A stretch of DNA of 64,000 bases, taken from NCBI GenBank assembly GCA_037102815.1, contig BTPP01000007.1, forward strand, positions 1,426,001-1,490,000, in the 5' to 3' direction. Positions within the stretch are counted from its first letter, which is position 1; each line of letters starts with the position of its first letter. Positions 35,801-47,639 of this stretch are shown one piece after another. The position numbers and the translations under genes are program-made. The notes under the pieces were generated by a model. The model saw only the letters and a list, made by a program, of their open reading frames with translations, had not been told where the DNA came from and did not search any database. The stretch comes from Neurospora intermedia (lineage: Eukaryota; Ascomycota; Sordariomycetes; Sordariales; Sordariaceae).

Positions 35801-37014
35801 GCAATGTGTTCGCCGAATCGTCAGACAATGAGATGCGCGGTCGAGCCTCTCAGCGTGCGAGAGAGCGCGCAAAGCGGTTGAAAGAGTCAGAAAAGGCGTC
35901 ATCCAAGTCCAAGAAGTCACAACTTTCGGAGGCCATTGTTCACGATGAGGATTCTGATGAAGAAGAGGTCGAAGAGAGCATCAACGGAGACATTACTGCT
36001 GTCAACGGCAATAACAACCAAGACATCGAACTCGACGACGCTCCCGAGATTGATGCCGATGAAGATGACGATGAGTCGGAGCCAGCACCATCAGCGCCCG
36101 TCGTGCGTAGCCGAGCCGCCAGCGTTGACCTTGGCGAACCCTCCTTTATCTCAAGCCCACAACTCCCCACTTCCGCCCAGAAACCTCAAGATTCTTCCGA
36201 TGACGAAGATGACGATGTGGTCGCTACCGCATCCAAGGCCGCCCCCTTCAAAGCCTCCAAAAAGGCAGCAGTCCGCACTTACGGCAAGGCCTCCAGGTCC
36301 ACCAAATCCAAGCGCAAAGAAAAGGAGCTCGACCTGGACGTTCCCCTTGTACTCGGCGCTGCCGTCCCCTCCCTCCCGCCGCCATCTACTTCTCTCTCCA
36401 CAGCAAGTCATCACCATCCCCAGCTAAGCCCCAAGCGTCCCGCCGCCCACCGCCCATCTTTCAACGACGAATCTGACCACTCCGAGGCTCCGGCCAACAG
36501 TCAAAGTCAACATAACAAGAAACGTCGCATCCTCACTCGCCAGCCGTCTGTCCGCACGACCGAGACCATCATCAAGACTACCGCCTCGGTCGCCAAGGCT
36601 AGCAAGCGGAGGAAGGCATCGGATGACTCAGCCGCAGTAGACTCTTCGGAGGTGGCGGTTGCATCAGCCGTGCCAGATCACCTACTCCTCGATCTGGTAG
36701 AGATGGACGGTAATCTCGCCGATGACAGCCTGGTTTCCCTGGATAGACCGGGTGATGTGGTTGGTGGGGTGGACAGGGAGAAGAAGGTGGCTACTAAGGC
36801 GAAGCAGGTTCGGAAGAAGTTGGCTGCTTCGACGGCTGCTAGTGTGGCGTCTACCCCGGCGCCGTTGGTGAAGACTAGGGCTCCTTCTGTTTCTGTGATT
36901 CCGGTGGATAGGATGGACAAGGACACGAGGTCGTATAGCGTCATTAGCAGCGATATGGATGATATGGAGGATATTCCGGCTGTGTTGCCTGCTTTGGACG
37001 GTACACAGGGTTAG
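32875..37014 (+). CDS. Reb1/Rtf1/TTF1-like Myb DNA-binding protein
   Basis: Single exon of 1,379 aa. The first ATG sits after a CT-rich leader and an A-rich run. The central part (about residues 615-830) holds Myb/SANT repeats: SWTKEQDEELESMLKLHG...WTLIG (about 690-735) and DYWSEQEEERFLKVVAEAID (about 742-), then a third LINWQQISTAMNHTRSRLQC unit. This architecture is that of fungal Reb1/Rtf1/Nsi1 and animal TTF1, which bind DNA and stop RNA polymerase I or replication forks. The role in this species is inferred. The flanks are disordered: Lys runs, a Gln9 run near residue 135, acidic tracts and nuclear-localisation-like KKRRIL. The N-terminus MGSQQS fits an N-myristoylation consensus, odd for a nuclear factor. 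It is the first gene to the right of the mutated block. Confidence 0.85.
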   Translation: MGSQQSVPEGEEGDVRSRSASPLVQEDNHWGKYENNESYDDAIPEQPQSPVALNSGERKKKKKKKSKHRRSPSPAAEPEVNGNSHDLDATFADPEPTAAEEHEVPEAGKKKKKKKKRSKPEPQVEAEEGEEEQQQQQQQQPEPDQELPLDSPDLHESPNLKFERPEVAEPEPQSAAQGSAKFKKKSRKSKKVTVDISDDPISDGEDTVGRTAKIHRGEAASSDAHVKRRRLSPEPVADEEDEYDHGEVDASFVKREPGADEHEPSMVGGHEHTSPLVARERRRARSASQHPVEVASSAPLAPQFATQQSLSFHDESFNSTRIPASIHPMDLDHHINGLPSTQDFADGLPPSSQAQYNGFPHSSQRPRTDGLPAMNSSMWEDNMPHDAMNEPEDNHGHEGYRHDADKVERDNADVDTASSAGDPEPDNHSNHEMDIDQEVANNEEPSPEVDAVAEVEDDQDPVPEVSVAQTPAPKARKSSAKKAQAQLDVEPERVEQPEEATPAPTSTTKTPRSKGSKRKVKVPYFEREEIEARDNAETSAEPSVKEVAATQKDQKREKKRKVRAEDEQSTSNVEPAPKKAKVSTKKKPAKKADSEEDNSEVEEAGDNSNKAKLQGRVTPAEHARIKAVIDSFRDAQGLTKYEVNEMIRQDPRKDPKNRELWALIVDACPNRPRRKVVSHCRQNFHNFPARGSWTKEQDEELESMLKLHGQKWTLIGGLINRFPDDVRDRYRNYLACGGKNRKDYWSEQEEERFLKVVAEAIDKIKSGMSKSKKKSDDESPESLINWQQISTAMNHTRSRLQCLQKWKTLRKNEALPDSIMVKLPDGESSRLDKARKDLRKITPEDKALLARAIRDSGAEREAKIKWNQIQEDVFEKQYAKTALKVTWGRLRQAVPQWESKSTQECAKYLCDMYERDADWKGDEEVGGDDAEDDADARSTVSRPASVVVSSTQQTKIYRTPRVGLWDPPKGTKTNLSNVFAESSDNEMRGRASQRARERAKRLKESEKASSKSKKSQLSEAIVHDEDSDEEEVEESINGDITAVNGNNNQDIELDDAPEIDADEDDDESEPAPSAPVVRSRAASVDLGEPSFISSPQLPTSAQKPQDSSDDEDDDVVATASKAAPFKASKKAAVRTYGKASRSTKSKRKEKELDLDVPLVLGAAVPSLPPPSTSLSTASHHHPQLSPKRPAAHRPSFNDESDHSEAPANSQSQHNKKRRILTRQPSVRTTETIIKTTASVAKASKRRKASDDSAAVDSSEVAVASAVPDHLLLDLVEMDGNLADDSLVSLDRPGDVVGGVDREKKVATKAKQVRKKLAASTAASVASTPAPLVKTRAPSVSVIPVDRMDKDTRSYSVISSDMDDMEDIPAVLPALDGTQG

Positions 37015-39523
37015 ATGGATCATGGATGGATCATAAGTGAAGGAGTTCAGCGGTGAAGATGAATGGGCTTGGGTGTGATGAAAGAAAGGGGTTATGGTTA
37101 AGCATTATTGCATTCAAGACATTATAGGTTTAGGGGAATGGTATGGTCTCTTTGGGGCTCAAAAGAAGCTCCAAAGAAGCATTCTGGCTTCAGTCGTTGC
37201 TGCATCACATTGCATTTATGGGTGTTATGGCTTTGGACTTGAAAGTGAAATCGGTAATGGAGGTTGAAAAGTTATAGCGGAAGGAGCTGATCAGGTCGAA
37301 CTAGCGCGGTGGCATGCATACATGATATAATATGATCTTAATCGTCATCAGAGAAGATGATTACTACCCAGAGAGATGAAGTGACCGCTAATTGAGCTTA
37401 CCTACCTGTGGACCAAGGGTGAACCTCAAAGTTTTTGCGCCTTGATACATTTCGCCACTTGGAGTTGGTGGTTGATATACCAATTTTTTTTTTCCCGACT
37501 CTTTCAGGTCCAATACCTATCTATCTCGGTTGTGCTTGAATAATCTATTTGAACATGATTTGACTTTCCAACGCTGCAACGATGGCCACCTTTGGCCGTA
37601 ATGGTTCATCCATTTTGAACCTTTAGTGAAGCTCAAGCTCAACACTTTCAGTATAAGGTGACCAAGATCTCTGTATACGACGGCTGAGCTTTCCACTTCA
37701 AGATTCTTATGTCCTTCTATAGTGTACGTAAGTGACTTTCGATGTCATGTCGATTGACTTCATCCAGATAGGTAGGTAGGTAGGTAATTGTCCACCACGC
37801 CATGGACAATCTCGATTGTAAGGATGTATCGTCTTGGATTAATGGATTGTTGTTGGAAGTTCGTTGATTGTTCACATGGCCCAGTGTACTCCATCCCTTC
37901 TGGGAATGGTAACGGTACTTACGGATCTACTTCCTATGACTCTGCAAGCTGATAAAGCTGTGGATGTCCTGAAGCATGTGTGTTTCTCATGGAAACAGAA
38001 GAGGGAAGTTTTCCTCTTTGATGATTTATGACTGTTCTTCTGAAGGTTTACAGTGATGCCAAGAGCATGAAGGAGGAGAGAATTTGGGAAAGCTGAACTC
38101 AGCGCACGCACCATTCCTTCAGACTTTATGCAACCCCTAACCTCTTTCTAGCCCAACTCGGAATATCTATGTGTCCTCAACTCAACTTGTTATCAATTTC
38201 ATTTTTGAGATGATTTCATCTCCAGGGTAGATGCCGCCAAAAAGCCAGGTTCGCTGGCTCTTATCCGTTCTCAGGGATTGGAAACTGTATAAAAAAGGTC
38301 AAAGCACGGTATAAAACAGGAAAGACGGATTGTGGAATGGATGTGTTCATTGTGGTTGTTTCTCATTTTATTGAGAGGAGAGGAAAAAAAAAACAAGTCA
38401 AAGGACCGAGTTGGAAAGGTACCTCTACGGTATATAATATGGGTGAGAAGAAAACATTGAGGAACAAAAAGAAGAGAAACAAGACAGCCTCCATCCCTGA
38501 CATACAAAAGAGGCAAAGAAAATATATGTCTGCCATTCCAACCGTGTACAAGAGACAACCAACCCACCGACGCCAAGCTTCGTCCGTTTCCCAAGTCAGG
38601 CGATGTAGAAGTAGATGTGCCCCGTGCACCCCTGGTTTTAGTCCCCATTTTAGTGTTCAAGTTGTCCATCCGGCCAATCCGCGTCAAAATCGCAATAAGA
38701 GGTGGAGAGAAATGACGGCAGAAAGGGGAGAGGGGGTAATCGGCAGGGGTACGCCAAGCCTTTTTTTTTTTGGAGCCAGCAGAGACGGGTAGATGCCGGG
38801 TAAAAAAAAAAGAGAAAAAAAGAAGGTGGGAAAAAAAAAGAAAAAAAGAAAGAAAGAAAGGAACAAAGGGGAGAAAGGGAGAACAAGAAAAAGGGGGGGT
38901 TCCAATTTTCCATGAACTTTCTCCAGTTTTGTCTCCTTTCTCTTCCACACACCCACCATTCACCATTCACCAACAACTGTGAGCCTGGAACCACCAGTGA
39001 ACGAACCTGAACCTTGAACTGAGTGTCGAGGTACAAACTACATCGATCAAGGTCCCTTACTTTTCCGTACACACCCCGCCTTTTTTTCTGTCCCGCTCCA
39101 TATTGGCCATTTCATCCTGTCGCATTCTTCCCATTTTTTTTATCTTTCTATTTTTTATTTTTTTATTTCCTCTTCCTCTTTCTTTCTCCGTTTGCCCACT
39201 TTCTTTCTTTCTCTCTCATCTTCCCATTTTCTCAACACTTCACATCACCACCGCCACTCCACGTTTGCAACAACAACAACAACCTTTCACTTGCAATCAT
39301 TCCAGCAACATCTCCACGTCAAGCAGGCGTCTATAACAGTTGCATCCGCATGCAACCTCTTTTGCTTGTTTTTCCTTCTTCTTTTTGAACAACAACTGGT
39401 GATTGCAATCAAGCCGGAACCTTGGCCACACGACAACACCCCCATTTCTCATCACCAACCAACCGGCAATACCCTCGCTTTTGGCTCCCACCATCAACGA
39501 CCAAACTTCAGTTATTCGCGACA
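37015..39523. other. Intergenic with CT-rich leader of next gene
   Basis: 2.5 kb without a supported gene. It holds a GGTAGGTAGGTAGGTA run near 37773, an A/G-rich low-complexity tract at 38800-38900 and a pyrimidine-rich stretch at 39080-39240 that is probably the 5' UTR of the gene at 39524. Long open frames here are low-complexity artefacts. Confidence 0.6.
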
Positions 39524-41382
39524 ATGCCGCCCAAGAGAGGCCGTCCGTCAAACGCGCAGAGGGAAGCAGAGCGCGGTGCTGCAGCGTCAAAGGGAAAGGT
39601 GGGCAAATCAGCGATCCATTGATTTTCTTTGATTGTTTGAGTGATTGATGCATCAGATGCAAAGTGAGAGAGAGAGAAAGGAAAATAAAATGTCAACATG
39701 ACATTTGCAGTTTGACTTTCTGCATCCATCCCACACCGATATCGATCGCATAGACGACATCAGCATGAACATGAAAAATGAAGAAGTAGACATATAATTG
39801 ACCATTGGTATCAAGCCAATTTCCCATGTCCTTCATTCACTCACCAACCCCCGTTTGGTTCATGATGAAGAGCAGCCTCACATGTGCATCTCATCTTGCT
39901 GAACACTTCATACTAATTCTTCGACCATAGACTGCTGCTGCTGCTGCTGCTGCTGCTCAGGAGCCGGCGCACTCTCCCAACGGTTCCATCACCGTGTCTG
40001 TCGGTGGTCCATCTGCTGCTGCCGAGCCTGAGACGACTAAGCCTACCAGCATGATCACGTCTCGGACATCCGCCAGTGCCTCGAAGAAAGGCAAGGGCCA
40101 GGCACAGCCGGAGACGGCTGCAAATGCCAATGCAGAAGAGCCCGACGCCTCCAGCACACCTAATGCCGTGGACGCAACGACCAACGGCGCCACTCCCATC
40201 GCCACTACCAAGGAAAGCAAACCCAACAGCAATGGCACCCCAAAGAAGAACGATGAGACAGCGCTGGTTGTCACCAGCAATGGTAACAGTGACATGATCA
40301 TCAGCAAGAACAGCAAGCACAACGACACAACAGCCTTGACCCGAGGCGGTGCATACACTGCAGCCTCACGCGTCATCGGCACTGGATACGAGAACATTAA
40401 CAACATCGAAGAGATACAGCTTCGCCAGCTCCACGAGGACATCGACGCCTACCAGCACGACCTGGCCTTCTGCACCGCCACCCTGGCTTTGCCCGACCTC
40501 ACCCCCCAGGAAACCCGCACGTTCCAGCTCCGCCAGCTCGATCTCGGCCACCAGATCCGCCACTGCCAGCACAAGATTGAGAATCTCCAGGTCCAGATGC
40601 GCCGGCAGGGGATTCCCTTTACCAACTACAGCGCATCGAGTGGTGGACGGGCGTACACGGCCTCGTTGCTTGCCGGATCGGGTCAAGTAGCGGGCGTGAA
40701 GCGGAGCGGTCCGTCAGATGATGACGACGACGGCGGTAAGACCACGGGATCGGCCAAGAAGGCGAAGCTGACTCCCGATGAGCCGCAGTTGTTGGACGCA
40801 GACGGCGACGAGGCGATGACCAATGGCGCCAGCAAGGAGGGGGAGAGGGAGAGAGGCAGTAGTCCTAACGGCAACTCGTCTGGCTCACCCCAACCCCTTC
40901 CTCCTTACGGCACGCCCGGAACCTGGGAGTACAACGTCCCTCTGCACCCTACCTACCAGCATCCACAGAACGGTGGCAGCGGCGCCTCACCAACACCATT
41001 CGACGAAGAAACCCAGCAAAACACAGCACTCCAGCGACTCGGTTATTGGAAGTGTCGCCTGTGCTCAGCACCCAAGTATCTTTTGGCCGGAACCGGCCGC
41101 TCTCCCGCCGCCCCCTGCAAGTGGCCGCTCAAGGACATCTCCAAGATGATTACGCATTTTACGGAAATGCACACGGAGCATAGTCCGGCCGAGCGGTGTT
41201 CGGAGCTGGGTTACGCACTCGCTAAAAATCGGGGACCTTTTGAGTACTGGCTGCGTCGCACGAGGGCGCAGAACGTGGGCGATGGCGAAATTATTGATGA
41301 GATCATTGAGACCTTGATCAATGGCGTGATGCCGCTTACGTTGAGGAGGCTGAGTAGGGCAGCGGCTGGGATGCCGGCTTAG
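39524..41382 (+). CDS. Nuclear-type protein with N-terminal GRP motif and C-terminal Cys/His region
   Basis: Exon 1 (39524-39598) encodes MPPKRGRPSNAQREAERG, with an AT-hook-like KRGRPS. The intron has a GTGGGC donor and a perfect TACTAAT branch site 13 nt before TAG at 39930. Exon 2 from 39931 gives 508 aa in total and opens with T-Ala8-Gln. The middle is Ser/Thr/Ala-rich and disordered. A helical segment (about residues 165-225, LHEDIDAYQHDLAFC) may form a coiled coil. The C-terminus has a Cys/His cluster, WKCRLC...PCKWPLKDISKMITHFTEMH, that looks zinc-binding. Chromatin or transcription work is plausible but not shown. I do not recognise a named family. A second in-frame acceptor (CAG at 39958-39960) would skip exactly the Ala tract. 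Confidence 0.75.
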
Positions 41383-42869
41383 GTTGGGCTTGAGGTCCGT
41401 CCTTGTAGGCGGGTTGATGAGTGAGCAGCTTGAGAATCAAGGGGAAGTACATGAAAAGGACAATAGTGAATGGAACACATATTTGTGAACCAAGTCACCC
41501 GTTCCAGCTTCCATTCTGGACAGCCCAAGTCTCTTTTTGAGGAGAGAACTAGATTCTTCCAGCCACATGGAAGGAATTCTTCCGTCGTCACTGTGAAATC
41601 TGGGGCGTCTGAAAACTCCCTTTAGACTATTGAAGTAGACGTGGTCTTCAGATTCCTCGTACTTTCTTTCTGTTGGCCACAAAGGGCTCGTCCGAAATTT
41701 CGAAAGTGCGATGCGATGGAACAAACTTGAGAGGACTGCGACTCGGCTGGGATGTATGGGGAGCGGAGGATGCGGACACAAGTCCAGCCGACACCGCGAC
41801 GTTGATGAGGTTCACCGGAAGAATCATGATCTACCCTGGGAGGATTCATCAACAGGCAGCTTTTACATGATGATGAACTATGGCATGGCGTGTCTATTCG
41901 AACATAAGGGGTTCTGTTGTAGATACCATCTCCTTTCGGAAGAGCCAGGCGACCATCAGCTATCAGCTATCAAAAGCAATGAATTGTAATCAGACCAACG
42001 TAACCAAAATATGGAACCTTTGCTTTTGAGTGAAAACATCGTGAGTATAAACTCGCAAAGCCGGAAGGGACTACTGGCTGAGGCTTGCAACTATACTGGC
42101 TGGCAGTGCAAGTAGGTAATGATTGGTTGTTGTCTCGGGGTTTCGGACCAGGTTGTATGCCTTCTACGGTAGGTATGTATACATTACCCCTGGTTTGTTG
42201 TTAGCGCGGTACTTCATTGCGCACTCTTTCCAACTCTGTCGCAGGAACCTTGCTAACAGACAATCGAGGGTTGAACTATAAGGTTCTTGGTCAGATAATT
42301 TGATGTGGTGCAAGTGAGAGCCGCCCCCAAGCTGATTGACCAACGGACTTGGAATATGTATATACATGAAAGAACTGTCCAGTCTCGACTTCTAGATCAA
42401 GGTAGCTAGCTACAAGATCATCGGTGAATGATGGTTGATAGTTGCCCCGGGAAACTACTGAACTGTTCCTTTACGCGAAAGAGAAAACAAAAGCACGGGA
42501 CTCTTTGTGTTGTTCGTTAATGATGCTGATGCTGATGCTGAAGTGATGTAATCACAATGAGACAACCAAAGGGGGGAGGGAGGGAGGAAGGAACAGACCG
42601 GACTTGTACAAATGTGAGACTGACAGAAGGGACGGAGCTCGAGCGCACAACTGAACTCACCTTATTTCACCATTTGTTATATCTTGCACAAGCTTTTCCC
42701 CTGATATAAAAAGATTATACCGACTACATACTGATCCTATCCTCCCTCGCCTTGAACTCGACGACCATCTACTTGACTTCCATCGCCAGAGAACTTGAAC
42801 TGAGCATTATACTTACCTCATTTACCTATTAATCCGACTTCACCGCAAAGAAAAGGACACAAATAAAAA
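41383..42869. other. Intergenic
   Basis: 1.5 kb without a supported gene. There is a short GATGCT repeat near 42521-42540, and the promoter of the Dabb gene with a CT/AC-rich leader lies at 42700-42869. Confidence 0.6.
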
Positions 42870-43643
42870 ATGGGTATCGTCCACGTCGAGCTCTTTGAGT
42901 TCAAACCCCTGGCGACACAGGAGGAAGTTCAGCAGGTGAGTACGGTACCTTAGCTACCTATGCTTCTCCTCCCCACTCAGCAGCAATCCCCAACAACAAC
43001 CACAATAAGAGCAACGACGGACTCGAATCATATATATGCGCAGAACAACCAGGAAGCGACGACCCGAAGAAGAACATCAGAGCTGACTGATAGTCCCGTC
43101 CCTTTTGATAAAACACTAACAAAAAAAAAAAAAACAGGTCTGCGACAAAATGATGTCTCTCAAAGACCGCTGCATCCACCCGAAAACACACATGCCGTAC
43201 CTCAAGACGGCGATAGGAGGAGCGGACGTTTGTCCTGAGGGGTTGAGGGTGGGTTTTCCAGTCATTTGTTACTTGTTTCCTTGCCTTCGGCCTTCTTTTC
43301 CCTCGCGTTGCTCCTCCCTTCTACTGCACCAGCCCTTTTCACTTACTTTTTTGTTTCCCCCCTTCATTCCTTGTTCTTCAGTTCCCTTGCTTTCAGTCTC
43401 ACCGACAGACCTAAACTACGACGATTCCTTTTTCATGGATGGATCTGCTCACCGTGAAGCGGACTTTGATGACACTGGAACAAACAGGGCCGCATCTCCC
43501 ACGTGTTTGTGAGCGAGTTCGACACACCTGAAGACCGCAAATTCTACTTGGAGGAGGACCCGGCGTTCCGGGAGGCTGTGGAGAGCATCGAGGGGATTGT
43601 GGAGAGGAGGCAGGTTGTTGAGTTTAGCCCGGGGGAGTTTTGA
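42870..43643 (+). CDS. Stress-responsive A/B barrel (Dabb) domain protein
   Basis: Three exons: 42870-42935, 43138-43248 and 43488-43643, all phase 0. Donors are GTGAGT and GTGGGT; acceptors are AACAG and AACAG. The protein is 110 aa, the usual length for single-domain Dabb proteins. Diagnostic features are the start MGIVHVELFEFKP, the central C-x-HP-x-T-x-x-PY-x-K segment, and the C-terminal ISHVFVSEFDTPEDRKFYLE...DPAFREAV block ending QVVEFSPGEF. Dabb domains form dimeric alpha/beta barrels. In plants and fungi they are linked to stress or to small-molecule cyclases or oxygenases, but the fungal orthologues of this short type have no fixed reaction. It is probably cytosolic, with no signal peptide. 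Confidence 0.88.
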
Positions 43644-44535
43644 TGGTGGTTTGGTTTTTTTTTCTTTCTTTTGGTAATCTAGTTCTGCATGAACACGTGG
43701 ATCGTAGGCGAGAAGGTTGAAACAAAAAGATGAGATGGGGGTGGTGGGGAAAGGGTCTTTTTTTTTTCCTTTCTTTTTTTATGTTTATCTTGGAGGCTGT
43801 GATGTTTGGAATTGGTTGGTAAAGTATGAAGCCCTGAACAGCAAGGCGAAGAAATAAGGCGGGCTGAATGAAGATGGGTGGTACATAGCCGTCGACGACC
43901 GAGGTGCTTAGGAACGTTTTAGCATGGTCTATTTAGTCGACACTCCAAGCATAAATCAGCCCCGCACATGTAACATCAGTTGCTGAGCAGCTGGCTACAG
44001 TGTTAGAGGTGCGTGCACCAGGTGCAGCTCACTGAGGGAAGCACCCCACACGTGCCGGGCATCAAGGTTCTCGTTTGCACTGTCTCAGCAGCACAACTGG
44101 ACTCCAGTCCTGGCAGTACCCCGACGTCATTTCCCTTCGACCTCTGCTCTCCTTCTTTTTAGTGTGGCAGCCGTTGTCGCACTGGATTCCTCCTTTCAAC
44201 AACTACAAAAACTGAAGCACCTGACACGCCGCACCGCACATCCCAACACACCACGCCGATCACCAGCGCTTGTGTTGTAGCAAAGGCGTGTCTTTTCCGC
44301 TGTTCCTGATACATCATCTGCGTGTGCCAAGACCTACCGTTCGTCGCGACGTTGCGATACTGAGAAACGTTGCTTGTGTTTACTGTTCACGGACCTCACC
44401 GTACGATTCCTCCACACCCGGACGCTATTAGTTATTCGGATCTCCCGAACGCGACAACAACGACAGCCATTTGAATCACTCTCGCGCGATTGGCGACCAA
44501 GAATCTCAGATCAGATCAGATCCGATCCAACAATC
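43644..44535. other. Intergenic and leader of the Gln-rich gene
   Basis: No gene is supported. The right half is a probable promoter and 5' UTR. Confidence 0.6.
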
Positions 44536-46227
44536 ATGTCGCAACAACAACAATCACATCCTACGGGTACCTTGGCAAACCTGCCCCAACCGCCCTCCAA
44601 TCCGGACACCCCGTCTGAGATGCCGTGAGTTTGCTCGAGTTCTCGGCCAAGGCCCACCGTTCTTCTTGTCTGCGCCATGTCCGGTGCTTCTATGCCTCTT
44701 TTTGTCATGTTTCAAACAAATTTCCAAGATGCACGATAGGCTTACAGTCATATACTTTCCAGTGGCACCCCAACCAGCACCACCACCTCGCTTTCCACCC
44801 TCTCCACAACCGCCATCAAGGATGGCCACCGCGGCCATGTCCATCATGGTAGCGGACCACATACAAGTAACCGCTTCAGCGGTGACTACGCCCGATATTC
44901 CCCTTCCAACCCCGAAGCCGAGCGCAACGATCGCATAAGCCGTCTCCCGGGCATGATGTCTGCCCTGCGCGGTGTCCAATCTGTCGGCTCAGCCGGGACT
45001 CCTCAACAAGGCATGAACAACCCCTCATATGGCCAGTCGTCATTCTACCAGCAGCAGCAGCAACAACAACAAATGGAGCAAAGCAACCCCAATGTACCGG
45101 TAACGCCAGCCTACTTTGACGCAGCAGGCCAGCCCAGAGCCGCAACCAAAATGTCCACGGTCGGCTCCGCCTCGGCCACCGACTCGGCATACGAGGGCAC
45201 CACCACCGCCTCGCTTTCGGCCACCTCGCACACCGAGACGGCCCCCGATCTTGATGACGGCGATGACCAGAGCATGACCATGAACCTAGACTCCCGTGAC
45301 AACGACACGAATATGCCGCCGACGAGTCCTCCGGCCAGCGGGTACGCCACGGGCCCCGACGCCATGATGGATGATGACGAAGAGAACCTGGCTACTCGGA
45401 GTGTCGGCACGTTTGAGGACAGGATGAGCGACTACGATGATGGCCGGGAAAGCTTGGTTGGCTTTGGAGAAGGTGCGGGAAGTACGGTTAGTGGACCGAT
45501 ATACCACCGACGTCCGTTGCCTGGACAGAACATAGCCGGTGGTCCTTCTGGATGGGGCCTGGAGAGGAGCAGCTCCGGATTGTCAGATACGCTCGCTGGC
45601 AGCAGTGGTTTCCCCCCGACAAGCAGTGGTAGCGTAGGCAGAGGAGGGGCTGGTGGTGGAGGAAGGGACGTTATCCGCGACATCATCCGTCGGGAAGGTG
45701 GTATGCTCCAGGACCGAGAATACAGCATTGGTGGTGGTAACGACTCGACGCCCGCCAGCCAATCGACCGTGTTCAATGAGCGCCGTGATGCCAGAATGGT
45801 GGATGGCGTCGCCCTTGACCGCGATCACAACCCCGCTGCTGCTGGTGGTGCCCGCGTCCGAAGCCAGTTTGCACCGATGGATGAGGACTTTGTCGATACC
45901 ACGGCCACCGGCCCCTTGCCTCTTCCGCAGAACTTTTCTCCTACTTCGGCTGGCCGTCACTATCGCGAAGAGAGGCCGAGGTCGAATCAGCAGCAGCAGC
46001 ATCCGTACCCATTCCAGCAATATCAACATCATCTCCAGCAACAGCAACGTCAGCAGCAACAATATCAACAGCTTCAGCAGCATAGCCAGACTCAATCGGA
46101 GTTTCAGCTGCGGCCGATGGAAGTGTCGTCACCGATGTCACGGCCGACGGGCGAAGCAGATCCGAGGGAAACGGCGGAGAGGATGCTAGAGGATAATCTG
46201 ACTGCACATGACTGGAAGAATGTGTGA
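44536..46227 (+). CDS. Gln/Ser/Gly-rich disordered protein, unknown function
   Basis: Exon 1 (44536-44624, MSQQQQSHPTGTL) joins exon 2 (44763-46227) across a GTGAGT...TTTCCAG intron, with the splice completing a Pro codon. Total 517 aa. The protein is low-complexity throughout: Ser/Thr-rich, a Gln run near residue 125, Asp-rich patches (MMDDDEENL) and a Gln-rich segment near 450-480. The more ordered-looking pieces are RSVGTFEDRMSDYDDGRESLVGFGEGAGS (shown in part, central) and the C-terminal helix AERMLEDNLTAHDWKNV, which may be the conserved functional part. There is no membrane segment. Regulators of this composition are common in filamentous fungi, but I do not recognise this one. Confidence 0.75.
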
Positions 46228-47639
46228 GAGGCGGCAAGGTTGCCAAGGCGACTTGTTTCCCCGTGAGTGAGGGAGTGGGCACAGGTAAGTCTTTGAGAAA
46301 GCGTCTCGGTTCTAAAGTTCTGCCGCTCATGCGTCCTCCTGGCTTTTCGCTCGCTCCTTGTATCTTCTTTTGATTTCCTTTGCGCAAATGTAAAATGACC
46401 TTCGGGATAAGCTACGGATGGTGAACATGGGTATGAAGGAGCACTGAGGTTGATATATCAAGGGATGGATATACGGTACGGAACGGTAGGATGGATCGTG
46501 GGTAACAAGGTTCATTTTTGGCTTGATGTCAGCAGATCGGGATCTGCCCTCGACTATGGACAAAGTCTGTTGTCAACGAGACGGCTGAGCTTAAAAAAAG
46601 GTTATAACACAAACCAACGGCATGCTCTTCTGGCCTGGATGTCGAAGTCGGGCTCATATGTTCCAGTTCTGGCTGATGAGGGGACATCAACAGTTATTTG
46701 TCGCGTAGATATACACGTTTGTACGCAGAAAGGGTTTAGGGTTATTGTCGGAGCTCAAGGTCGATGGTAACAATACATTATCAATATCAAATGTAACCTC
46801 TGAATGATTGTTTGTCACCGAAGAGGAACAAGTTGAATTCCACTCAGAGAATTATGGCCAAGAAATCCGTTCTTCTCTCGGCATTCTAGATCCGCGGTCC
46901 AACAGCTGATATGGATCCACGTTACGCGCTAAAAGCGGGACATTGACAGTGACAAAAGTCAGAGCTCTGAAGGGACCCACCTTGGACGCATGAGGAGGAG
47001 GGAAAGCAGGGGAAGCTCGACTCTTGACATTCTTCCCGCCTTCCCTTCTTGTCCTGTTTCCCGAGCAGTCAATGTCCTCAATTGGCAGTTGCCTTCAGTT
47101 TTGACCTTTTTGTTTCCCTCTGTCTTTTATTTCTATTACCCAATTGTTAGGTACTTGCCCTGACTACCAATCTCTGGATCGGATCCCGGCGACACAGCAA
47201 CTGAAGCTGACATTGAGTGAAAAGTGGAATAAAAAAAAAGACGAAGCAATCCACGCACCATTCGGTACATCCCGACGCAAACCGCAGCAGCACATTTAAT
47301 AACGAGCTTTCAACTCACAACTGATTCAAACGGCCTGATCCCGGTCTGTCATCCAATTGACTATCTGCTCTGTGCCTTGCGGTGGGGTTTATACGAGACA
47401 GCTGAAGAAAAAAAAACCAAAAGCAAAAACACCGAAGTGAAAGTGGAAGCTGGTACATAGGTACTGTGGGTTGAGTTAGTTTGGTGGACACAGCTTTGAG
47501 GTCTTTCCAGGGTTGAGCTTCCGATAACACAGCACAGTGCCCCTGTTGGACAACAGCAACTGGACACAGCTGAGAGCTACTAGTTTGCGTGTCTGTGGTC
47601 ATCATCATATTTATCGAGGAATTGGAGATTGGATACAAG
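46228..47639. other. Intergenic and promoter of aminopeptidase
   Basis: 1.4 kb without a supported gene. The segment 47000-47640 is the probable promoter and leader of the aminopeptidase gene. Confidence 0.6.

Noticed and set aside
38271-38966. 231-codon minus-strand frame with a hydrophobic middle
   Set aside because: The hydrophobic stretch comes from an A/G-rich low-complexity tract and poly-purine runs; there is no family feature.
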